A stretch of 64,000 bases of DNA, from the NCBI GenBank assembly GCA_025716855.1, contig JAIXMQ010000002.1:806001-870000 (forward strand), in the 5' to 3' direction. Under the pieces are notes generated by a model. The model did no database searches. It saw only the letters and a program-made list of their open reading frames with translations, and was not told the origin of the DNA. Shown piece after piece: positions 33,871-44,110 of the stretch. Numbering within the stretch: the stretch's first letter is position 1; each line of letters begins with the position of its first letter. The DNA is from Pilaira anomala. Taxonomy: Eukaryota > Mucoromycota > Mucoromycetes > Mucorales > Mucoraceae. The position numbers were made by a program, and so were the translations under genes.

Positions 33871-34614
33871 ATTTCTTGACTGAAATTTTAATCAAAAGAA
33901 ATAAAGTTCACCTTTTACCATTATTCCCTGTATATAAAAATCATTTTTTTCATTAAAAAAAAACTTTTTCCCATTTAATTTTTTGTTTCTTTTTATTTCG
34001 TCTTTTTCACTTTTTGATCGATTCGACATCTTAATTCGTTTTATTACTGTAACACAAAATGTATTAGATCAAAGATCGAGATAATATTTTTTTTTTTTTA
34101 AAGAAAAAAGCTTACATATTAGCTTTGATTTTTCTTTGCGCTCAACTAAAAGTAGGCCTTCACTACTCTCAAGAGCAAAGTAAAGGTTTGAATTATTAAA
34201 ATGATCTTCAATGTGTATTGATCAATAAAAAAAAGTACAGGTATAGCTAATTGTAAATTGTTTTACATTTCGTTGCTACTATGTACATTTTTTGTTTATG
34301 TGAAACAAAATACTTTAAATGCACTTTACTAAAGTGATACTTGCTACTGAGAGGGAATCTATATTATATATATTTTTTTATGAAAGTGTCTTTAGTAAAA
34401 TGATGATTTTTGTAAGACTTTTAAAATATCCTAGCGAAGAAGGGAAATTTTTTTTTTAAAAGTTGCGTCATATCCTATCCTGGGTGGATATCAAAGAGAA
34501 ATCATTGTCTCGTTTAGAGCACTGAAACCCATATTATGCAGCACCGATCGTTTTTGCATTATATATATATTCGAGGCATTTTTTTTATCATCCTTTTTCT
34601 AACAAACAAATAAA
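33871..34614. other. Intergenic, nothing recognised
   Basis: RPS4 3' flank followed by the 5' flank of the WD40 gene. T/A runs and a TATATATATAT run (34559-34570) are present. No gene or repeat was found. Confidence 0.5.
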
Positions 34615-36111
34615 ATGACGATTATTGATACAACTTGTGTATCAAGGTAAATATGATTATGGTAACAAACAAAATCGACTTGGATACTATTTGACTCTTA
34701 AGTGATTATAGCAATGAAGCAGAAATGTATGTTAGGCCAAAGCCTATTGTTCATGATCAAAAAGTCACTATCCATCATTGGTAATACTTTATAGTAAACA
34801 CATGTCAATATATGCTAAAAATTTTTATGTAGGCAGTTGCGTGACTTATTACTAACTGATGATGAACGCCACAAGAATGAACTGATTGTTCCAACTGGGC
34901 AAGATGTTTTCAGGGTAAAAGACGTTATATAGTTGTAATTGTAAATTAATAGACGTTGTCTAACTCAATAGAAAATAACTATTAGTATAATTTTATAACT
35001 GGGCAGCGAAGCTATCTCTTGAAAGATATCGGATATCCTCCAACTTGCATGGCATCGGGGTAAGTTTTAACTTGTCGAATTTTACCTTTTATTCATGCGT
35101 ATTCAAATTTTTTTTTTTTTTCTATTTAAAAAAAAGTTACGGCTATTGGGCAGCAGGTGGACAAAGAGGAGATTTAACTTTAAAGGATACAAATAGTGAT
35201 TACCAAGTGTGAGTGATCGTTGAAAGAATGAAAGCAGATATTAATACCTACATACTAGGAGTATCACCACCTCTCCAGGCTGTACTATTAATAACGGGTT
35301 GTGTTTTTCACACTTGAATGGAGAAACAAGGCTACTGGTGTCAAATAATGATGCTTCAATTAGAGTATTTTCAGTGCCAGATTTAGAATTAATTGATACA
35401 TTAGATTTCAGAACAGCTGTAAATCATAGTAAGTTATAATTCTCGTTTTTTTTAAAAAAAAAAGAGAGAGAGAGAGATTTACGAAATCTGGTTAACATTT
35501 TATATGACAAAAGCTTCTGTTAGTCCTGATGGTAGAAAGATGATTACAGTAGGAGACGATAACCGAGTACAAATGTTTAATGTAACTGACTCAGGACATT
35601 ATGAACTAGCTAGTACAATGGCAGTGTCACGCGACGCAAATTTTTCAGTTGCATGGAACCATACATCTGAAAAATTTGCAGTTTCTAGTCAAGATGGATC
35701 AGTTCATGTTTGGGATGTTCGTAGTAGAAATCCTTTGGCTAGGTTTGCAGGACTTCATCCTTCGATCACAAAAGGAGCAGCAAGATGTGTAAAGTTTACA
35801 CAAACAGGGGCAATTGATCTTTTAGCTTTTACAGAACATGTATCTCATGTACACATAGTTGATGCACGAACATTTGATAGTCAGCAAACATTAAGGGTAG
35901 GATCTGTAGGTCATGATACACCCATTACGGGTTTATGCTTTTCACATAACAGCCAAAAAATGTTTGTTGGTAAGTACATATTCTGAAAAAAAAAATAGAT
36001 TTGTAAATGATATAAACTTATACCATGAATCTAGGTTTAGAAAATGCTATCCTTGATTTCGACATTGATACAAGTTCTCGCAGAAGGTTTGCTCGAGGTT
36101 TATTACTTTAA
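34615..36111 (+). CDS. WD40 repeat protein, DUF2415 type
   Basis: Eight exons in phase (34615-34646, 34712-34780, 34833-34914, 35007-35059, 35137-35208, 35259-35428, 35514-35969, 36035-36111); 336 aa. Blades are recognised by GYGYWAAGGQRGDLTL, LLVSNNDASIRVFSV, VSPDGRKMITVGDDNRVQMF, FAVSSQDGSVHVWDVRSRNP, HVSHVHIVDARTF and NSQKMFVGLENAILDFDI. The late blades with HPS...GAARCVKFT and FTEHVSHVHIVDAR match the fungal/plant DUF2415 WD proteins, whose role is poorly known. No other domain is present. The eight small exons make the 5' part easy to miss in gene prediction. Confidence 0.85.
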
Positions 36112-36313
36112 ATTGTGTATATTTCTCTTTTTATTTCCCTTCATTGTAAATACTATAGTATATATCTTTCATGCATTAAAATTAGCTTCGATTATTGATT
36201 TTTCCTTATAAAACGGAACACATATTTAATTACTAAATATGACAAGTGTACAATTTTATTCATGTAAAAGCTATTTGCAAATCATGTTCCCCGAGTTCTC
36301 TCTCTTCATTTAA

Positions 36314-36762
36314 TTAGCAAATTAAATCACAACACTGATCTGCCAAACAACAACATAATAAACCGGAAAGACTAAAATAAAAATGATTAATTTTTGAACT
36401 GTCTCGTTTTTTTTTTTGTGACTATATAACATACCATGCCATACAACCTCCACCTACCCCACGATCTTGAGCAGGTGGTGGCTGTTGAGTATACATTGGT
36501 TGTTGCGGCTGATAATAACCTAATATAAATAGTATAATTAATTACAAGGAGAAATTACATTTCGATCGATTCACTTCAGTATAAAATATGGCCCCTAAAA
36601 AAAAAAAATTTTTTTTTTACCTTGTTGTTGAGGTGGTAGGTTGTATTGTTGTTGTTGCTGCTGACCATAATAAACGTTAGCTGGAGGTGGAGGTGGAGGG
36701 GTTTGATTATAGTATCCTTGTGCTTGCCCGTATGGCTGTTGCTGACTTTTATTGTAATCCAT
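36314..36762 (-). CDS. Cysteine-rich tail-anchored CYSTM-type protein
   Basis: Three exons (36621-36762, 36435-36519, 36314-36371) give 94 aa. The N-terminus is Gln/Pro/Tyr-rich (YGQQQQQQYNLPPQQQ with a run of six prolines). The C-terminus reads GGGCMACLSGLLCCCLADQC and CDLIC, the cysteine-rich transmembrane module of CYSTM proteins, linked in yeast and plants to stress and metal tolerance at the plasma membrane. The last exon is only recovered by splicing 36372-36434; without it the protein would end in MAWYVI. Motif and order are typical and length is normal. Confidence 0.88.
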
Positions 36763-37099
36763 TATTTGAAAAAGAAAAACTATTTTCGGAAAGAGGTGTG
36801 TTTTGGCATGATTTCTCGACAAAAATATTACAACTCAAAAAAAAAAAAAAAGAATACAGCGCGGAGTTTACAAAAAAGAAACAAATAGAAGAAACAACCA
36901 TAATAAGAATCAACTAAAATTATAGGAAAAATAACAATACGAACAAATGCTGTTATTATTTCACGTACTGAGATATTAGTCTAAGAATAATAAAATCAGT
37001 GTTTGTAATTCTATATATATATATATAAAGAAAAACAAAACAAAAAGTAGGTTATTATCTGTATTTATGAACGAATGGCTCATCATTCTAAAGAAATGA

Positions 37100-37186
37100 A
37101 TGGTTATTTATCATATGTTTTTGATAATAATATTCTTTTTAGCAGTGATAGCTACAATCAGTATCGGATACTATCGTATATGGTAA
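37100..37186 (+). CDS. Candidate 28-aa single-pass membrane peptide
   Basis: ATG to TAA encodes 28 aa: a short start (MVIYH), a hydrophobic helix (MFLIIIFFLAVIATISIG) and a tail YYRIW. The charge and aromatic pattern fits a one-pass membrane microprotein, but AT-rich DNA makes such ORFs by chance. No homologue is known to me. Confidence 0.2.
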   Translation: MVIYHMFLIIIFFLAVIATISIGYYRIW

Positions 37187-37422
37187 TTTTAACAAACAAA
37201 ACAAAAAAAAAAGACTAGTTTGAATGAAGCAAGCTTCTAAATTGTTCTTATATTCAACTGACGATGATGTTATATAAAGTAAATCTGGTTTATTTTATTT
37301 TATTTTTTTTAAAAAAAAAAGATGATAAATTGAATTGATTAAGTAGAGATTACATGTAACTTGTATATATACATTTACTGCTGTTTTATAATATATGTTG
37401 ACATGTTAAGTCATTCCGCCTG

Positions 37423-37467
<45 letters not shown>

Positions 37468-38242
37468 ATTAATAACTCTGTGATATGACGAGATGTAGGT
37501 GAAGCTATCTTTATTCAAGTAACTATTTTGCGGATAGAGTAGGTCGCTCATTTAAAATGAGCGATACTATTCTAGTGAATATGCAAATATTGAGAAATGT
37601 GTTTACTCATTAATGGCAATACGAAATTATGTAATGATAACTTGAAGTAGTCTTGTAATAAATATATATGGTTAGCTTCTCATTTATGCTCGAAAGGATC
37701 GTCAGGCCATTATACATAAAAATAGTTTGTACTCGAGTAATCGAAATATATGTGTTCATGGTTTATTAATTGGTACTCAAGTATAAGAAAGTAAAGCTGA
37801 CAGATGTATATCTCCTTTTCCCATTTCATGATATATACCTGAATTATATATTAATTACAACTATTAATGTTGTCACCAAGAGAGATTTCAAACTGCAGGT
37901 ACAAGAGAAAAGATGAAACTTGTCTTAAAAAAAAAAAAGTTGTACACAGTGATTTTAATAAAACGTGTAACTTGTAAAAAATCGTACTCCTTACATCGAC
38001 AAAAAAAAAAAAAAAAAAAAAAAAAAGGTCCCTGATCTGGTAAAATATCGATTCTCTAAGAAAATGGGAAAAATATTTTTTTGGCCTTATTGCCTATAGA
38101 TTGAATAGGTATTTTTGATTTCGGCAGTGAAGTAACTATTTCCACTTTTCGGAAAATAGAAATTTTCAATGTTTTTCATGATCGACATCTAATTCAGGTT
38201 AATTCCAAGGCAAAAAGACTTTTTTTGCAAGAAAGCAGTAAA

Positions 38243-38352
<110 letters not shown>

Positions 38353-38949
38353 GTCTGTTCTTGATCCATATGATATCATCGGCAGATTCGGCCCCTACTT
38401 CAATAGGAGATTTATTTCTAATTTTTTACCAATAATCTTTCTATTTACCATTTTTATGAAAAAGAATGATCTCTCATTTGTGTTTAAAGTAAGGCACAAG
38501 TAGCAACAGAAAGATTAGAATTAAAAATCCGAATATCAAACCACCTTCATTTCGAAAATTTGTAGCCCGCTACCTCTTTTCTCCCTTCAATTAGCAGTGT
38601 AAAAATGTCATGCACCTTTATAAGGCAATAAGAAGACTTGTAAAAATCAGAAAATGAATGACAATCTTCGATCCCCAAAACAAAAAAACTCAACTTTTAA
38701 AGAAGTACCCGTTTGATACTATTTAAATGTATAGAAATCAAAAGAAAAAAATAGAGTGTGAAACGTAAAGCAGGGTTAAAAGATAAAAATGAGAGAGAAA
38801 GAGAGAGATAGAAAGAGAAAGAGAGAGAATAATCGATCGGCTTTTTTATTTATTTTAAAAAGGCTCTTTTTTTTTTATTTTTTTTTAATTTTCTCTCTTT
38901 TTTTTTTTTTTGTTTTTTTGTTTTTTTTTTCTCTTAAAATTATTTCATT

Positions 38950-40106
38950 ATGACGGAACGGAGTGATGAAGACGATTTGTTTGATAAACTTATCAATTAC
39001 CATGATGATGAGCCAGCACGGAACGAAACGTTGATGAAAAAGACAAAATTCACTTTTCTTGAGCCAAACATTGATATTACAACAAACTTTTCTTTAAAAT
39101 TACCAAAAACAAAAAAGAATTATAAATTGCCTGCCTTTTCTGATACAAAGTAAAAGTAAAGAATGCAATTTTATTTGTTGAACACAAGTTGAATTATTTA
39201 TTGTAAATTTTTTTTTTTTTTTTTTTTTTTTAATAAATAGTGCATACTTATTAGCAGTCGTAGAACAGCCTCAACAGTGTCGCATGTCTGGTTACGGTGA
39301 GAAAGATAGACGACCGATAGACCCTGCACCTATTGTGGAATTAATTGTATTAAACTGTGATCAGAATCATTTGGTTGAAGAGTAAGTTTCAAAAATGTTT
39401 TTAAAAAAAAAAAATTAAACGTGTCTAGGCACAAAATGGCTAGCAGTAACAGACAGTCGGTTACTATGTGGCGTATTATCAAGTTTATGTGGCGTTTAGA
39501 TACTAACTGTTTATGTTATATTAGTGAATTAGAAAGTCCATTCTACGTTGTTCATGTATCTTTGTGGACAGAAGACATGCAAACACAACTTGATCTTATT
39601 GAAGGATCCGCCCCATATTCCATGAGATTTTTAATTGGCTCTCTTGTTAGTTCCCCAACCCTATTAAAAAACTTGCAAGGCCAAAAAGGGAATTACTTTG
39701 CGTTTCCGGACCTAAGTGTTAGAATGACAGGTCGATATAGACTTCATTTTAGCTTGGTTCATTTAGCTGTGTAAGCAATCTTTTTTTTTTTTTTTTTTTT
39801 TTACCTTGTTTTATTCATGCAAGAATTTCAATATATATCATTTTTTTTCGAATTTCTTATTTTGTACAATATATAGCAACAAGGTTATAACTGAAGTTTT
39901 CTCTGACCCATTTACTGTTTACTCGGCCAAGAATTACCCGGGAATGAAAGGTAAAAAATTGGTCATGCAAAAATGGAAAATAAAAAAAATGAATGACGTG
40001 TTAGTAACACTAAGTTTTCTTTTTAGAGTCTAGCGAAATATCAAAGCATTTAGCCAAACAAGGTTTGAAGCTAACCGTAAGAACTCAAATTCGAGGCAAG
40101 AAATAA
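38950..40106 (+). CDS. Velvet-domain transcription factor
   Basis: Five exons (38950-39149, 39241-39381, 39429-39770, 39877-39950, 40027-40106) give 278 aa. The velvet domain fills most of the protein after an acidic start: QPQQCRMSGYGEKDRRPIDP, then ELIVLNCDQ, FAFPDLSVRMTGRYRLHFSL, EVFSDPFTVYSAKNYPGM and LAKQGLKLTVRTQIRG. The order and the YGEKDRRPIDPAPI signature are diagnostic. Velvet proteins (VeA, VelB, VosA) form dimers, bind DNA through an NF-kB-like fold, and control spore development and secondary metabolism in Dikarya; Mucorales have them too. It is a compact single-domain form, so VosA/VelB-like rather than VeA-like is inferred. Confidence 0.93.
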
Positions 40107-40159
40107 AACAACTGGCCATTTTTGATTGCGGTGGCTTTTTCTTTTAAACTACGAAATTC

Positions 40160-40230
40160 GGGGGGAGAAGGGGGGGGGGGAGATGAGTGGGGTTTTTTTT
40201 GGGGGAGGGGAAAAGAATTGTGTTGGGGGG
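40160..40230 (+). other. G-run cluster with G-quadruplex potential
   Basis: Six runs of four or more G (6, 11, 4, 5, 4 and 6 Gs) within 71 bp on the plus strand, beginning 54 bp after the velvet stop codon. This is exceptional in a genome with such AT-rich spacers. The RNA of the velvet gene 3' UTR would carry it. Confidence 0.8.
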
Positions 40231-40770
40231 TGAGTGGTAACAAAGACTATGGATTGAGCCAACGATTGATCCTTCCTTTATCACCTGTAATTAGTTATTG
40301 GTAAGCTATTGATTTTTTTTATGACGCTATTGAAAAGAGGGAAAGAGTGAAAGATAAAGAAGACACTAGATGGATGATTACGAAAAAAATAAACGGGCAA
40401 TAATGGATGGATGAAATTTTTATTATCAAAAAAAAAAAAAAAATATAAATGTAGAGATCCAGATTAAAAATGTTCAAATTTACAATTTGTTATTTTTATC
40501 TGACTCTTTTTTATTTTTTTTTAACGGTTTTTATATTCAATAATTCAGTATATTCAATTTAAAGAGGATGGCAAGAGTTTACATTGTTTAGCAACTTGAT
40601 GAAAGTACATTGGTTTTATTAGTCATTAAAAGGTGACCTCTATTTTTCACTTGACCTGATGACTAATATGCCGCTGCTATATAAAGCGAGGGGGTGCAAA
40701 GCAGAATTAATAGCGTCATAAATTTTTATTTTTTTTATTTTTCCCACATCTAATACATTACATTTTAGAA
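40231..40770. promoter_or_regulatory. Promoter region of RPL10 with TATA box
   Basis: CTATATAAAG at 40677-40686 is a good TATA box 85 bp upstream of the RPL10 ATG. An ATTAGTCAT/ATGACTAAT inverted repeat (40618-40626 and 40659-40667) lies just upstream. A TTTTAG directly before AAATGG suggests a 5' UTR intron acceptor. Confidence 0.5.
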
Positions 40771-41421
40771 ATGGGTCGCCGTCCTGCTCGCTGTTACAGA
40801 TACTGTAAGAATAAGCCTTACCCTAAGTCTAGATACAACCGTGGTGTCCCCGATGCCAAGCTTAGAATTTACGATTTAGGTCGTAAGAAGGCCCATGTTG
40901 ACGATTTCCCTCTTTGTATTCACTTAGTTTCCAACGAAAAGGAACAACTTTCTGCTGAAGCTCTTGAAGCCGGTCGTATTTGTGCTAACAAGTATATGGC
41001 CAAGACCAGTGGTAAAGATTCTTTCCATATGCGTATTCGAGTCCATCCTTACCATGTCACCCGTATCAACAAAATGTTGTCTTGTGCTGGTGCCGATAGA
41101 TTGCAACAAGGTATGCGTGGTGCTTTCGGTAAGCCTAACGGTCTTGTCGCTCGTGTCAACATTGGTCAAATCATTTTCTCTGTTCGTTCCAAGGATTCCA
41201 ACAAGGCTGTTGTCATTGAAGCCTTGAGACGTTGTAAGTACAAGTTCCCTGGTCAACAAAAGATCATTATCTCCAAGAAGTGGGGTTTCACTCCTCTTGC
41301 TCGTGAAGAATATGTTGATGCTCGTGCTGCTGGTACCTTCAGACCTGATGGTTGTTACGTCAAGTTCGTTCCCCAAAAGGGTCCCCTCAAGAACTACTTC
41401 AAGGAATCTCTCTTGGTCTAA
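40771..41421 (+). CDS. RPL10: 60S ribosomal protein L10 (uL16)
   Basis: Single coding exon, 216 aa, normal family length. It starts [20 protein letters not shown] and contains [40 protein letters not shown] and [14 protein letters not shown]. uL16 joins late in large-subunit assembly (recruiting release of NMD3) and its P-site loop (around [15 protein letters not shown]) reaches the peptidyl-transferase centre. Codons are biased to C-ending/optimal forms, as for RPS4 and RPS10. The 193-codon ORF on the opposite strand is a shadow. Confidence 0.98.
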   Translation: MGRRPARCYRYCKNKPYPKSRYNRGVPDAKLRIYDLGRKKAHVDDFPLCIHLVSNEKEQLSAEALEAGRICANKYMAKTSGKDSFHMRIRVHPYHVTRINKMLSCAGADRLQQGMRGAFGKPNGLVARVNIGQIIFSVRSKDSNKAVVIEALRRCKYKFPGQQKIIISKKWGFTPLAREEYVDARAAGTFRPDGCYVKFVPQKGPLKNYFKESLLV

Positions 41422-44110
41422 GTTTTTTGAAAAAAAGATTATTTTTTCTTTTAAGAACGAAATAAAATACAACTTAAAAAAAATATTAATAACTAGTATA
41501 TGCATATTACAAATGATTTACTGTTCCTTTAAAAAAAAAAAAAAAGAATAAAATTGTATAAAAATAATGCATGATCTGTCAACTTTGTTACTGTTTTCAA
41601 TAATTTATTACTGTAAAAGTTACACAATAAGCAATAGAAACAAAATCTGATAAATAAAGGAATCTCAGCTTATTTGCATTAATTTGTCCGAATCACATAA
41701 ATATTGTTATAAATAATGTGTACGATATGAATAACCTTCTTGTCGAGGACATTAATCCTTCTGCATACCACAGCCCGTATAACCCTCCCAACAACAACAA
41801 CAATATAACTTATGTTATTAACTACTTTTTTATTATTCGCCCGAGATATAGGTCTATTTAATCTAAATCTTTTTTTTTTCTTTCCTTTTTTTCCCCTTTA
41901 TTTATCCTCTTTTTATCTTTATGTCTCTTTTTTCATTTCAAAATATGAACTTTTGCTTCCAATACCATTTTAATCTCTTCTTTGATCACGTACTTTATCC
42001 CAGCAAAAGATCGTTTTTCGAGAAATAAATAACTTTGAAACCTGCGTAATACGTGTTGCCAGTGGTATTAAGTCATATCAAACCTTTAATACCTTTATCA
42101 AAAATGAAATGATTCAATGTCCAATACATCCTAATAATGAATACTCTTTTCTATACAGATCGCATGTATTATATACCAGGGAAAATGTTCCGCCCGAACC
42201 CGTTAGGGGAAGTTCAATCAAGTTTGAATAATCATAGTATTAGAAACTGTTAAAAGTGTAAAGAGCTTAAAGACAATGTTTCACATGACTACTTTGAAGA
42301 ACTTTCACTCGAAATTGAGAAGGTATGTTAAGCTTAATAGTGTCAAGTAAAACACGTGTTTCTGTTACTAAACTTTTTTTTTTTTTTTTTTTTCAAAGAG
42401 CAGTGGAATTTCAAAACTATTCTTAAAAGACAAGAAGCTTTATGAGAACTGGTTTTGAAGGTCTTGAAAACGGATAATTGCTCAAGAGAAAATGTATATC
42501 GGATATAATAGCAAGAGTCAACACCAAAAGAATAAAAGCCTACTAAGAAAGCTTTAATTGAATAATAATGATGACCGGCCATCGGCAGCTCACTTTTCTG
42601 AACCCACTGTCTCATCTTTATTAGTTGTGATTTTATTTTTACGGCTACCCATTGTTTCTTCTCTGATACTTACCATTTCTATCGTGGCAGCAAAGGGTAT
42701 AATATTCAATAATGTTATACTCTTAGTTATTGTCAAAATTCTAAGCGTAAAATTATAAAATAAGTGTCGTAATGCCAGAGTTACAACTATATATATCGTT
42801 AAAAGTATCATTTTATACTACTTTCATTTCCTTCTCTGGAATATAAACAAACAATTATACTTATTTTCTATTCCTGTCAATAAAGTTATATTAATTTTGA
42901 TGAAACTATATTATAAATAATTTTTAACATACTGGATGTAGGCCGCGTTTTTATACTGTATAGGCAAAAACTCATTAACAAAAAAAAAAAAAAAGTTACA
43001 CAATAAATAATTTATAATTCGTGAAACGTTTTTTATTTCTAAAAAAAAAAGAGAGGTCACCCCTAATCCAACAAACATGATAAAATGACAGTTAAAAGAA
43101 AAGAGCAGCTCGGTTCAGGTATTTCTGATCTACATTACTTTTTTTTTTTTTTTTTTTACACACAGTTAAAATACCTATAAATAAGTTGATTTTTCTGCAC
43201 CACTTTTTTTTTCATTACTTTCTAATAAAGAAGAATAAAGCTTAAATATTTGAAAAGAGAGATTAAACAAAATCCCTTTCTTTTAAAGTAGAAATAATAA
43301 AAAGGGTTCTTCATATTTTTTTTTTTTTTTTTTTTTTTTTTTCAAATAGAACAAAAGAAAACGTGTTTCCAATAAGCCCATTTTTTTTTTCTGAACTAAA
43401 AAAAAAAAAAAAAAAAAAAAAACTCTTACGACAGAACTCTTTTTTTTTTCTTTCTTATAAATTCGAGTAGAATATCATATGGTTATCTAAGTTCATAATA
43501 GTATTATGTATTCAAGAAAAGCCCTTAACTGTAATCTTGTACTCGTGTTTCTGGAAAAAGTATGTGCCACCGTTTCGCTGTTGTTTGTGGTTGTTGTAAT
43601 GCTGAATACTGAATAACAAGTTTCTATAATTAATCAATTTTTTTTCCGAAAATACTTTTGTATACAATTATAAATTGATTTCGATAGTTGATTATTAAAA
43701 AGGAAACTTTTATATGGCTAAAACAAAGCCTCTTCTCTTTTTCTCAAAAAATGTGCTTCTTTTCAGGGTTTTTTCAAGTATACAAAAAGTGAATACGAAT
43801 TAATAGTAAGGACATGTGAGGTAGTAGCACATTAGATATATAGGAATAGTTATTACATACAAATATTAAATCCAATAAGATTGACCTTTGGTTTTCTTTG
43901 TGTATGTGTGTTCCTGGAAATACATGTGTTAACTTTCCTTTTTATTTTACCTTAATTGCTCCGCTTGGTCTGTTTAATAAAAATATTTTGGAAAACCCCG
44001 CTTATTTATATATAAATTTACCTTAGCAACCATGTTATTTTTTAAACCTTTTTATTTTATTTTATATTTTTTTTTTTTTTGCTGTTATATTATATACATT
44101 CCTTTTAAAT
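41422..44110. other. Long gene-poor AT-rich region
   Basis: 2.7 kb with many poly-A/T tracts (for example 42369-42393, 43138-43157, 43317-43342 and 43400-43421) and no intact gene. A possible decayed coding remnant is listed at 42150-42455. The last 200 bp are the T-rich leader of the coiled-coil gene. Confidence 0.55.
42150..42455 (+). pseudogene. Possible decayed coding remnant
   Basis: Broken protein-like pieces occur in order: RENVPPEPVRGSSIKFE, then (after stops) CKELKDNVSHDYFEELSLEI followed by a GTATGT donor, a T-rich acceptor and SSGISKLFLKDKKLYENWF. The exon-intron-like spacing suggests a dead gene rather than chance. The family is unknown. Confidence 0.35.

Noticed and set aside
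40570..40660. TTGATGA and CTGA upstream of RPL10 as a C/D snoRNA
   Set aside because: The arms next to the boxes do not pair, and the only inverted repeat present runs across the supposed D box; no rRNA-matching guide was seen.
40924..41505. 193-codon ORF antisense to RPL10
   Set aside because: Shadow of a codon-biased ribosomal protein gene; no motif and opposite to a certain coding region.
42558..42811. Short hydrophobic ORFs on both strands
   Set aside because: Overlapping antisense ORFs in AT-rich DNA with no motif, start context or splice partner.
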